Program-made: the position numbers and the translations under genes
The notes under the pieces: model-generated
Told to the model about the DNA's origin: nothing
Database searches by the model: none
Seen by the model: only the letters and a program-made list of their open reading frames with translations
From: Pseudeuparius sepicola
Taxonomy: Eukaryota > Arthropoda > Insecta > Coleoptera > Anthribidae
NCBI GenBank assembly: GCA_963920635.1
Contig: OY987307.1
Coordinates: 15,577,735 to 15,641,734, forward strand
Length of the DNA stretch: 64,000 nt
Reading direction: 5' to 3'
Shown here: positions 1 through 13,100 of the stretch, in pieces
Numbering within the stretch: position 1 is the first letter of the stretch
Layout of the letters: each line of letters begins with the position of its first letter

Positions 1-1025
1 ACCCTGTATATATTATATTTTCTCTCTATACAGGGTGATTCAGTTTTGATTCAGCAGGTGATGGAAAGCCATAAATATTGACTATTTTTTAGTATAACTT
101 TTTATCCACAGCTGCCTCGTTTTCGAGTTACAGGGTGTTTAAATTCTCAGGAATTTTAACATTTTATTTTTTCTTTTTTCAACTGTTAAAGATATTCAAA
201 CAAACAGCAAATAGCATACATTTGTGTCACAAAATGTGATAACACAAAGTTCCCCAAATAGGCAGTGGAGGAGATATGGGTATACACTACATATCTTTTA
301 TCAAGAAAAATACTAATACGGCCCTGTCGAGAATTTTCTTTAATGCACTTTGATAACTTTTTTATTTTAAGCAAAAACTATCTCTTGGCATTTTTGTATC
401 TGCCACAGTTTTACGGGAAAATTAATTTATCGTTTATTGCTTTCTTGAAATGCAAAAAATAAAATTCTTTAGTTTAAAAAAAATGACACTTTGTTTAATT
501 TGAGAATTTTACATCAAACCATAAGCCCTCTCCTATCCAGAGATTATTTCTAGTGTGTTACGTTTTTGTTGAGGCACCCTGTATATGTGTAGACTTATGG
601 GGTTGGATTAATGCAAAATCAAATACTTAGGTAATTCATAAATTATTTATAATATTACAGTTATAGGTACTTTTTAAAAATGTTGTTTTACAAATACGTA
701 ATAGCTCCACAGCTGTTCCAAAATCTGAAGTTGTCCCAGTGATTCCAATGGAGTGCAATTAGCAGAAACTAGATGGGGTGTGTGGGCAGAGTATTGCCCT
801 GATTGTTTGTGTTATGTTATGTTTAGCATCATTTTTGCTATTGTGCTATTGCATTCTATGAAACATCTTCAATCTTCTGTAAAATGTATATGTGGAACAA
901 GTAAACCTTAATATGAAAAGTAAATCAGCATAATGTGAAAGACAATAAAATTAGTTTTTTATTTTATTGAGTTTTGAATCAAACAAGTCAATTTAGTAAA
1001 ACTTATAAATATTTTATATTTTCAG
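1..1025. other. RfC4 intron (partial) with a CAGGGTG-ended MITE
   Basis: Intronic, AT-rich. TATACAGGGTG at 27-37 and its reverse complement at 575-585 bracket a ~560-bp MITE-like stretch. The first ten bases (ccctgtata) look like the end of a neighbouring element. Nothing recognised from 590 to the splice acceptor. Confidence 0.5.
27..585. mobile_element. MITE-like element with TATACAGGGTG ends
   Basis: Short terminal inverted repeats TATACAGGGTG (27-37) and CACCCTGTATA (575-585). The left subterminal gattcag also follows the same end at 47,593, so both copies appear to be one family. No coding capacity. Confidence 0.5.
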
Positions 1026-1109
1026 TGGTAAACCCTGCCCTCCATTCAAGATTGTGATCTTAGATGAAGCTGATTCAATGACCAATGCTTCTCAGGCCGC
1101 TCTCCGAAG
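1026..1109 (+). CDS. RfC4: RfC4 exon with Walker B (DEAD box)
   Basis: Preceded by a pyrimidine tract ending ttttcag and followed by gtaatt. The first base completes a codon from the upstream exon, which is outside the window. It encodes [20 protein letters not shown]...ALRR; the DEAD motif coordinates Mg and activates water for ATP hydrolysis in AAA+ loaders. It ends in phase 2 (AG), which joins the next exon to make Arg. Confidence 0.92.
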
Positions 1110-4100
1110 GTAATTCAAGTAGCTTATTACTTTTATGAAAATTGTATTTTTTTAAATGCATTGTAAGTTATGTAAATACTTATAACAGTTAATTGATTTG
1201 ATGCATTTTTTAATATCTACTTTCATTTTTTTGCCTTTATTAGATTTTTCCTGGCTCCTCATGAAAACACTAAGTCAAGGAGAGTAGTTCAGCTGTTTCC
1301 ATTAAAATGAAGGATTTAGTTTTGAGCGCTACCTTATATTAAAGGAGCCATAGATAGTCAAAAGTATTGTTGAAACCGTCCGCAAAAAATCCCGCTATAC
1401 CAACTTTCAAACATTAATTTCAGATGGAAAGCAAATCAAAACAGTTTAATTGCAATGTCTTACAATTCTTAGGACTAGATACTAAGTTGAGGTATATGTA
1501 CTTTAATTTAGTTTTAAAATGTTATGCAAATTATTTGGTGTAGGCGTGGGGAAATTTCAACAATGGTTCTGACAGTCTATGTGTAGCTTTGTCTATGGCG
1601 CTACTGTTAACTCACACGATAATTTTTGTGATGGCATTTCTGAGAAAATACTTTTGATAATACAGCCAAAATGTGTCATTATTTGGCTAGCACACTTTCA
1701 TGGCCCACTTGCAGCTCATTGGCCCTTAAAAAGGGGCCATAATTTTTTTTCTCAATAACTTTGAATGGATTGACCGATTTCATTCAGCTTTGGCAAGAAT
1801 TGATAGCAAATCGACCTGATATGCTCTGGCCTATGGCAGCCGTTAGGGGGCGCCTCTGGTCCACATACCACCTAAGTTTTTTTTTTTAAATTTATGACTC
1901 TTTTTATAGAAAACTGTGAAAATTATGTCAATGTACTCCAGGTTGTACCATAAATGAGAGCCACACCACTCTGGCCCACATACCACCTGAGGTTTTTTTA
2001 GATAATTTTTTTTTATGACTTTCTATAGAAAACTATGTCAATGTACTCCATGTTTTTCCATAAATGACAGCCAGAGTGAGTATCAGTAGAAGACTAAAAA
2101 GTATTGCCAATTTGTTAATGTTTGTTAGTGTTAAAGTTTTAAAAATTATATGTGGTCTTTACTGAATATTTACCAAACGAGTTAAGATATTTAAGTCATA
2201 TTTACTAGATGATATGACGGCATGGTTTGGCATAAAACCTGATAATATCAAATACAGACATGAGTAATTAGTACATTTGTTATTACAGTAAAAAAAAATG
2301 AATCACCTTGTGCATTAATAAAATATATTGTTTTTATGTACGTAGACATTTTTTCCTATGTCTTACGGTTTCATGAAAAACTTGATTTTATTAAAATTAT
2401 TTCAGTGTATTTCCAAAAAATCAACTCGAGAATTTATTCCTTAAGTAAGACTCAAAGCTATAGTTTTCAAAGTAGGGAAGAGAATATTTATGTTATGGCC
2501 TGTATCTTCAAAAGTAATAAGTATCGGTAAAGTCTACATATTTTTTAAAACTTTAACACTGTATCTTTCTTAGAAGGCCTGGGAGTAAAAAGTTTATAGA
2601 ACAAACTGGCAATATTTTTTGATATTCTACTGATCCTCGGAGTTTATGCATTTAAAACTGTCTATTGATGGAGGGCAATTCGAGAATATCTTGACAAAAT
2701 ATGCGTTTTTTTAGAACTTTATTTGACAGAAAAAAATTGCTCCATTGATGGGCTAACTTTGTGAAAAAACCAATGAATAAAGAACCCCAGGAAGGAGCAT
2801 GTTTGGGGTTAACACACGACCGGGATAGTGTCGGAATCTAGCAGGATGCCATTTCCGGTTTTACAGTGGCATGCACTTTTGAGTTTCTTCAACAAACTAA
2901 TTGAGCCAGCAATCTTCTTTTTTCGTAAAATAAGTACCTACAATACAGGCCAAAAATTATAAGGCACGTTTATGTCTTTAAGTTTAGGAATCCTTGATAA
3001 TATAGCAATTCTAATTTTAAATTTCCAATTGTGAAAAGTAGGTACCTACACAAACGCCTATGCCCATGCACATGGCCTCAAAAGTTAATTTTAATTAAAA
3101 AATTACCTAACGTTGGATTATTGTCCTCAAACATTTAGTTTTGGCAGCCAGGGAAGAGCTACAAGCCGCACAGCTAATCATAATTACTGGAAAAATATCG
3201 AAGCATGTATTTGTCCATAGCACGCAAGTTGGCTTAAAGCAATCAATTTTATCCACAAATTTTATTAAGAAAATTTTCTGTAACTGTTGGAAAAAAAATG
3301 TTATAAGCCGAAGAAGTTTTGGCAGCTTTGGGGGTTTTCAAAAATATCTCGACTACAAGGCCATGGATCTCAAATGTGTTTTCACACAAAGCTAATCTAT
3401 CAAAAAGGTAATTTTTTTCTTTCAAGTAAAGTTCTCTGAAAAATACGTATTTGTATTGTATGTTTGATGGACACTCTGTATATGGTGACACTCATTTCTG
3501 GTACAACCCCGGGGTACATTTCTTATGATCTTCTCTAAAACAGATCACTACAAAAAAGACATACTTAAGAGTACTTTTTGATGTAAAATTGAATTATGCA
3601 TCTACTGATAATAGATAATAGCCTAGCCCATTTCCAGTTAACAGATTTTATCGGGCCTTTTCAGCCAAATGCATTGTAAGAAACTACATTATTCTGTATG
3701 AAAGTCCAAACTTTCATTTTTATTTTTGAGATCTTTGGGGCTAGAGATGGTAAGAAGAATTATAATTTTATTTTATATAAATAAGTTTGCCCACCACTGT
3801 TGTATAATAATAATAATCATATCCATTATTCACTAGTAAATAATAAAATCATTATCCACTGGTTCCACTGATTTCTAAAATAAAGCTTTAATTTAGATTG
3901 AGATACCCTTGACTTGCAGTGCGATTTTGTACTTACGACAAAAAAACAGAGCATGCTATGAAGGTCAAGTCTGAGTGCTTTGGCTTTTAATTTTAATTGG
4001 GAATATCAAAAAGTTGTTTGGCTTATTATTAGCCCAAGGTTTTAAAGTGTATAAATAAAATTATGCTTTTATTAAATTAATTATAGAGAAATTCAATACT

Positions 4101-7100
4101 TTGTTTCAATGTTACTCATATAAAAATAAATATGTATTATAGTTATTCTAACTAAAATTATTTGACAGTCGTTGACAAAGTATAGTACTCACATATAATG
4201 GCTCGTTATTTACTCGGATGATTTATGACACTATGGCTCGTGTTGTAAACTTAATCCGCGTTAATGGCTGCAGATGCTTGCTAATAATATACTATTAATA
4301 ATATTACTCACAAACGTAATTTATTGCCATTAAATAAACCACAGTTCACAAAAAAAACTCATTTTGTATATTTATGTAATAAATGTAAGCAATTCAAAAC
4401 TGCATAATTTAAATCATTCTTGAAACATGCCGTCCTTGGTTGTGATATCAAGCAGTTCGTTGGTGAGCGGCAGCACCATATATAAACTAATATGGACAGT
4501 AATGTATACAAACTACAGCACCACGCATGCTTTGTTTAGAAAGAGAAAGGAGAACGTTATATCGGGCCTTAAAACTATCTCTGAGGCCAAAAAGAGCTTA
4601 CGCATCGAGCAATGTATTACATTTTTCCTGCTACCGCCAATTTCATATTAGGTAGGTACTTTGAATTTAACTACACTATGGAGTAGATTGTGAGTAATAA
4701 TCTCCATAATAAATTATAAGAGGTAGAATGGAGTGATAATAAAAAAAATAAAAAAAACTAGGGCTTCGTGTGGGAGTGAACCAGGAACGTACTAATTACT
4801 AGACCCGTGGCCTCACCATTCAGTTAAAGAAGGGCTTGTTAAATTTAGACTTTCAGGCGGTTCTTATTTTTATTTTTGACCTCATCAGAGCCCTCTGGAA
4901 GTGGGTCGCCGAACTGTTTATTTTAACGTTTAATTTCTATTCTCCCCTCTAATTCTGTGTAGCTGTCACTCCTGTCACTGCCTTCTGATCGATCGAGTGG
5001 CATGTTGTCATGACCATTCCCGCGCTTTTCGTGTCGTTTCAAATGAATAGCTTGCGGTTACAACTTTAATTATTATAGGCTATTATATATAGCTATTATC
5101 ATAATATTATTATACCTGTTGATTACAATATGTTCATGACATCTAAGCTTCCGGTCTAGAATGCCATAAAAACAAAAAATAACAAAACAATTACACCAAA
5201 ACAATCATATTAAATAAATTTTTACAAACATTTATATAAATTATACCTTTACAGATAAAGACTAATTACTTCACTGTAATATAAATATAAGTACTAAACT
5301 TATTTATACAAAATAAAATTGTAATTAGTCTTATCATCTCTGGCCCTAATGAAGTTCTCAAAAATAAGAAGGAAAACTTGGAGTTTCATAAAGGCTACTG
5401 TAGCTTTCTCCTGCTATGAATTCAATGCCTGCTGATATGAACCAATAAAATGACACGATTTTTGCAATATTAATCAATTAGGTGATGATTTCTATGATAA
5501 TACTACGAGTGCGGTATTTTCGCTGAAATACTATTCTCTTAGTTACCCTAAACCAATATTGTGGTAGCTAAAACAGTACCAAATTTAATATAGGACTAAA
5601 AGATATAATTTCAGTTAACACATTGATCGTTATATATATATTAACACCAAGGTGACTTTATAGCAAGATTAGGACATCCGGTGACTTGGAAGGGAAGGGA
5701 AGGTGATAGAGGCAAGGGGACGAATGGGTGAATTTAAGTTGGTAGTATGCACACGTGAATTGGCCATTTAGTAACTCCCTAAACATTTAACGCTTCCAGC
5801 CATAGGCGCACACAGACTTTTGGCATATTAATTTGATGCTTGCAGTCAAAGATGTGTTTCTTGTTTACTTTAGTTTACGCATAACTTTCTTATATTGCTT
5901 TGGCTATTTTTCCTCTCAAAATATCTCAGTATTTTTCCAGTAACTGTGTTACCCCTTCTGATACACCAATGACATCAAACTGTAAGAAGAAAAAGAACAG
6001 TAGGTCAAGGCCGCACCGTCGCACCATGTTTCCGGTGGTGGGGGTCTACCTTTAGTTTTGTTTAAGAATGGAAGAATGTCCTAACCTTCCTATAAACTAA
6101 CCTTGATTAACAGAATAAATATATTCAAATCCAAAAGCTCATCCAAAGTGACAGCTATAAAATAGACTTTAACTTTTAGTCATGGTAATTAGATTTAAAT
6201 GCAGCTAGTTTTAAGTAAATTTTATATATGGAAGCACAATGGTGTAGTAGCATGATTCTCGCTTTGGGTGCGAGAGGTCCCGGGTTCAAATCTCGGTTGT
6301 GGCAACTTTTTTTATTTTTTAAATCACATTTTCAAAAAAACAAAATATTTATAATTTTTGTAGTTAATTTATTTAATAAGTTTGGTTGTCAAATTACATG
6401 TAAACCCTGAATAATAAAATTATTTTCAGTATAAAATTCTCTTCTTAAATACAACTCGTGGTATGTCTAATAATCAGATAATAGGCACACCACTTGTTAT
6501 ATTACCTCTGAAAAGATCTATGATTTTAATTTCCATCAGTTAGCAGATTTCCCTATATCTTTGTTACATCCTGTGCAAGATGATGCTTTTAAAAGCAATT
6601 TTTTAAGAATACTTTTTGTTCAATTTCTTTCGAGTTTTAGTGTATAACACTTTTGAAAATGTGTGTATTTTTCAGAACAATGGAGAAGGAGACAAAATCT
6701 ACACGTTTCTGCCTCATTTGTAATTATGTGTCAAGAATAATAGAGCCATTGACATCAAGATGCAGTAAATTTCGCTTTAAACCTCTGAATGATTGCATGA
6801 TTCGGGAGAGGTAAGTTAAATCTTATTATCGCTTTGTTCTGGCCTGGATTAAGTTAACCCAAGTTCTAAAAAGTATGGTTCATACAAAATAAAAACCAAT
6901 GCATATCATCAATGACGAAAATCGTGTTACCAAAATTTTTCAAAAATATGAAATGATTTTGTGTATTGAAATTTAAATTTGATGGCAATATTGGGTTGGC
7001 AGCGATTTAGACATGTTGCCACATTTTTGAGTTTGACAGAATTTTGTGTGGTATAAAAAAAAGGTTATTTTGCAACCAGGTTGGATTGATGTTTGTTAAC

Positions 7101-10100
7101 ATTTTTGCCCATATTAATCTAAGCACTTGTGATGCTGGAAAGTATGTTTTAAGTTGCCTATCTGACCACATTCCATTCTCAACTATGTAATATACCACAC
7201 ATAAAATTAATAAGGTACGAGTTGAAGATTGAAGATTTCTTAATGATGAAAGTATTGACGTTCTCATGCTACATACCACATGTGTTTGTCAGTATTATTC
7301 AGATGAATGTTGAGGAATGCTTTCCACTCAAATCAAGAATGATTTCGTGGATTCAGACAAAAACTCATAGTAACTTGAGGAACTTGTAGATATGAGGTAG
7401 AATGAAAGAGAACATGGGTGTTATTTTTGCATATTTGCATAAATTGTATAAATCCCACCTTAGCTGCAAGGGAAATACTGATTAATTATATAAGTTGAAT
7501 TCGACCGAATGTCCGGTAAGGTTATGCCCTTCAATGTCACCAGTGCTACAACCGTTTTAGTCGCCTGAAAGCAATTGGTTATTTGTTGGTTGTATTGGGG
7601 AAAGATGTTTTGTGATTACCTAGAGTCTAGAGTATAAGTTTCCAGAGATTGGAGGTGAGGGGAAGGCGCTTAGATGAGTGTGCAGTCTAAGTTTGCCTAA
7701 CTATCTCTGGGCATCTCACAAGGTAACTCGGCATCTCTCAAAATATAGAAAAATAACAATATTTTTCTAATAGATTCATGTCCATTAATACTGCTATATG
7801 ATCAGTTTGAAGAGGATAAAATTTATCACCATAACAAATCTCGAGGCCAACAACTCAACTCCACAGGAATTTGATAGCAGAGAGAGATATAAACACATTA
7901 AATCAGCTCCAAAGCTTGGTATTTATTTATATAAAATGTCATACTCATGACATTGCAAAAGGCTGGTTGGTGAAAATACCATTTGAAACCAGTAATGATC
8001 GGTCATTCGCTCGAATTCGGCTATAAAATTGTGTAAATACAGAGATGAGATCTCCAATGATGAAAAAGAAGGCAAATGACAATATGTCGTTTTATCAAAA
8101 TCAAAATAGGGTACTTGACGAAATTTTACAAACTTGATAAAACAATTCCTGGACAATTGCCTAAGACCCTACGATTATTTTAAAAATATATATTTACGTA
8201 ATTATCAAGTTCTTAGATTTTCTTCGAAATTTGGCGGGAAAGCACTTATGACGTCACAAGTGTTTTAAAAAGGCAATTTGGCAACAGCAATACCACTGAA
8301 GTGTTCTGAGACATAACCTTATTCGGCAGTGAAAGTTGCAAGGAAAGTGGAAATTTCAAAATTCTAACCTCAAACTTCCACATTTATGATGGCCCGTGAA
8401 ACCACATTTAGTCAAGAAGTGTTTTTTTTTTCATAAATATATCATAATAAATAATAGTAAATAAATAAAAAACTATAATAAATCACACATATATTAATAT
8501 CTACTAATGTTTTTATTTAGCGATATACGGAATGACAGTTGGCATCACGGAATGTCATCTGCCGATCAGAAAACCATACGTGTTAGATGACGTGGATATA
8601 TGCATATGGTTAGATGCCTAGGAGGATGGGAAACGTTACCACATAAGCGAATATTTCCCCCATTATTGTACCTGAATATTTATAGTATGTTCCGAATACA
8701 GATATTTTAACTAAAGTGTTACGTGGCAGAGATGAAGGATATAGTTTCCATCGTGAGCAGCATAAACAGACACCATTTTGCTATAGAGGAGTCAATATAC
8801 GGAACATATTCGTAATGAAAAGTCTTTATGTGACACAATTTGTGTGTGCAATTACCTTAGTTAAAGCTCAAAGGTTACAATCGGTACATTAAGTAACAGA
8901 TATTCATAGGCAAGCTGGAGATACTTGAATAGAAAAATGCAATTTGCCCTTGTTCCACGAATTATTGCGAACGAGCACCGGCAACGTTACAGTTCCATTT
9001 TTCCTGAGAGGCACAGAGTTGCCACTTTTGGCGTTCTAGACAATAAAACGACGAAACTGTATATTTCAGCCTGAAGAACATTGTGCAACTTCATCTTTAA
9101 TTATCACAAATAAATAAGGGATATAAGCCGTTGTTTCGTTTATTACGTGTTATGTTGGCGCGTCTACTGTAAACAGAGTACAATTTTAGAGCAATTAAAA
9201 ATATTGTCAAGTACCCTATTGGTACATTGAATCTAAGTTTATATTACAGAAACTAGTTTTTCAGGTTCGACTTCATGTCAATGACAATATCTCTTGACAG
9301 TTGAGATGGAAAGCATATGGGTGGGTATAAGGTATAATAAGGGAAGGAAAAATGAGTAGTGTCAGCCAATATAGAGAGACCTATTATTGATGTCTTACTA
9401 GTGATGTGGGATCTAAAAATTAAATTGTAGTAAATTGTACTTTGAGAGTTGTGGCTTGCTTTCCTGAGGCCAATTTGGTTTCTGGAATAACCATTCGACA
9501 ATTCTGGCTACAGGTAAACTTGCAGGGCATGCTGTGGGAGGCTTTGGGAAAGGGCAGTGAGTTTATGACCTAACAAAGGCTTTTGCGACCCATGTTGTTC
9601 CTGCTATACATAAATTAATTATATGGTCAGATCAGTGGAACAATGACAATCTGCTGTTGTCTGCTGATGACACTACCCTGTTGTTCACATACCTTCTGTT
9701 TCAACTTGTCAGAGATATAGACAGTGGCATGAAGTCGAACCTGAAAAATTGGTTTCTGGCAAAGAATTGTTAATTTTAGTCTATGACTTGCATCGAGCAT
9801 CGAATGTGGGGACTCCAGGTTGGGGCCCGACATGGTACTACCCTCCATCAGGTCTTAGACTGGTGGAGAGGCTCCTACAGGGGGCATTCCAGCTGCCTAA
9901 ACTTTAAATAATTTTCTACATTCATTCAACCTAACTCTCTTAACATATCTATAATGCTAGTAAACCTATTACATCTAAGAATTCTCTCATAGCTCTGTTC
10001 TGTAACACTTGTAATCTGTGCTTATCATTTTGTGAAGTCATATACAGAACAGAGCTACAAAAAGTAAAATGAGGGTGTATAATAGAGAGTTATTATTCCG

Positions 10101-13100
10101 AACATAATATGCAATAAAGCACTTCGTCATATTTTTACTTTAAGTGCGGATCACACCAAACACGTTTTTTTTTGCAAATCTAACGCACAAAGAAGCCTCA
10201 AAGTCAAAAATATATTGTCAAATGGAGGTTAGGGATTACTGGTTACTGCAGATGCGAATTGAATGCCCGCTGCACCCAGGTTATGCAAAATACTCTCTGG
10301 GGGCCCTATAGTCAAATTATGTAGCGTACACATAGGGGAAGTTTCCTCTAATCGAATTTCGAGATAAAATGCTAATCAGCAGATGAAGTATTATCAAATT
10401 ACACTACTAGCACATATAACTTTCCTCAAAAGTGTTGCATTAATTAATAATGTGAAAATAAAATGAAGATTTTTTTAAATCTTTATTCGGTTTGCCGACG
10501 GGGGTTTCTACGTCACAATAGTTCCCGAAAATTGCCGAAGAAGAAGAAATAAAAATAATTGGACATTGTGAAATATCCTTCAGCTGACAGCAGACAACAT
10601 AACCAGCAAATCCAAACTTGGGATAGTTTTGTTTTTGTTTATAGCTTTTGTCCTAGAAACACGTTATTTATTATTAAAGGGCGGAATATATGCATTTGAT
10701 TTCAATCGAAATATGCGCATATATATGCATCATTTTTATTTAAAATATGCAATAATATGCATTTATTTGGCCAAATATGCAATAATATGCATTTATTTTG
10801 CATAGACAAATACCTTAAAAAAACAACAAAACTGATTTTAGAGAAAGGAGAAAGGAAAACAAATACATAAAATACCTCGTAAAATATACCTATACTTTAA
10901 AAACATTTTAATTTGAAATTGTATAGTAGGAATTTATGATTAAATACTTTTCAAAGTTTTCCAATAAAAATCTTTGCCTTCTGTCGGTAAAAATATGTTT
11001 ATATATGTATAGAAAAGCTTCTCTTAACATCTGCCGATGTAATAGGACAATATTTTAATTTGGGTAGTAAGGTGCAACTTCAGGATTTCTTGACTTTACA
11101 CTACACACTGCGAGTTGTCTCTGGGCTCTCATAATCTTGGTTATATCTTATATCTATAAATAAGTATAGGAAGAACATGCAAATATGCACAAAAATATAA
11201 GTTTTTTCAGAAATATGCAATGTTTTGCGAAATTGAATAAAATATGCAAAAAATGCATATACAGTGTGTCCCGTTTTTCATGTTAACACCCCTGAAAATC
11301 TAAGTAGGCTGAAGGAATTGAACGGGGCAATTTTTTTATAGATATGTCCCTGAACGGTCATCATTTGCGAAGTATTGGTTTGGCATTGCAGCGAAAGCCT
11401 GGCCAACTGCGATTTTTTGAAGGGGTGCGTTTTTCGAAAAACCATATTAGACATTTTTTTATTTACAATCTGACACCACAGCGTTAATCAGGACACACCG
11501 AAACCCCCATATACCAAATTTGAACAAAAAATATACAGGTAGTTCCATTCTGCAGGTTGTCAAAGTTGAGCAAAATAGGAATTTTAAAGGCATCTGGCGA
11601 GTCAAGTGTGCTATGGAATTACCTCAAAACAGTTGAATGGTCAATAGGACCACTCAAGGTGTTGGTGTGCAAAGGTCCAATACAAAATATACAGAGTGTT
11701 CTTATTCGTGCTATCTCAAAATACTGAATTTTTGGAACTTTATACGGGACAAAAATCGAGTATATCAAAACCGCTCCACACACTATAAATGAACTAAATC
11801 TAAAAAATACAGAAGCCTGCCAGTTAGTAAGTCCATATCAGTTAAGGTGGCTGGTGTGCCACAACAGGAAACGCACAGAAAATGTATCATTTTAGACAGT
11901 GACTTTGTTGAAAAAGTCCAATATTTTAAATTGTTTTTATTTGTTAGTTGACATTTTGTAAAGAAATACATTACTTTTGTGTTTATCAATATTTTTTCAA
12001 TGATTCCAGAGCACTCTTGATCCGTATAAGTTTCATAAAATTTCAGAATTTTGAGATGGCTCAGAGAAAAATACCCTGTATATTTTTGTATTGAATCCTT
12101 GCACAGCAACACTTTGAGTGGTCCTTTTGACCATTCAACTGTTTTAAGGTAATTCCATAGCACACTTGACTCGCCAGATGCCTTTAAAATTCCTATTTTG
12201 CTCAACTTTGACAACCTGCAGAATGGAACTCCCTGTATATTTTTTGTTCAAATTTGGTATATGGGGGTTTCGGTGTGTCCTGATTAACGCTGTGGTGTCA
12301 GATTGTAAATAAAAAATGCCTAATATGGTTTTTCGAAAAACGCACCCCTTTAAAAAATCGCAGTAGGCCAGGCTTTCGCGGCAATGCCAAACCAATACTT
12401 CGCAAATGATGACCTTTCAGGGACATATCTATAAAAAAATTGCCCCGTTCAATTCCTTCAGCCTACTTAGATTTTCAGGGGTGTTAACATGAAAAACAGG
12501 ACACACTGTATATGCAATTTGCATATATTCCACCCTTTATTTATTATTATCTTCTGGTCTAAACAATAATAAAGAAGAGGAAGGCACCAGTATAAAGGAT
12601 TAATTTTTCTATTTACTGTGTGGAAGGGTAGGTAGGAAATCCCAGATTAAATTATCTTAATGTAATTAATTTATTGTGTTTACAGCTTAGGTATTTATCG
12701 TTTACAGGTACAAGTTTATCAGTATTATACGTATTCTTGCAGTGTGTCTACGTTGTGTTAGTAAGAGATTCTGATAAAATAAACCACAGTTTCTTATTAT
12801 CTGGCGTAGTGGGCAGGGTCACAAACATTTTGCTAGTATTATCGACCATATTTGTGCAATAGCTAACAAAGCACTTTTTCGTAATTGTGAAGAAATACAC
12901 ACAAATACAACTCCTTTCGATGATTCTCAGTATTCTTCGTCATCGAAATAGTAAAAAGTTATGTTACTGTTGGGTCCAAGTCCACAGTGGTGTGGACTGT
13001 CGAACCCCCTATTCTGTGATCGAACGTCAATCCTTTATTTCCTCAGTTGTCAGATTTAATCGGGGTATGACATTAGAAAGATGCTTTATGTTTATTTTAG

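Larger units (their letters stand above)
1110..6675. other. RfC4 intron, mostly unassigned repeat DNA
   Basis: No exon-like coding found. It contains a two-copy tandem segment at 1,859-2,064, an interspersed repeat at 4,373-4,620 with a second copy at 49,378-49,775, and a tRNA-Pro-like gene at 6,233-6,304. The remainder looks like decayed repeats I cannot classify. Confidence 0.5.

Noticed and set aside
7007..7279. Possible mariner: a TTGGGTTGGC word beside a 90-codon open frame
   Set aside because: No second inverted end, no DD34D motif or transposase similarity in the frame.
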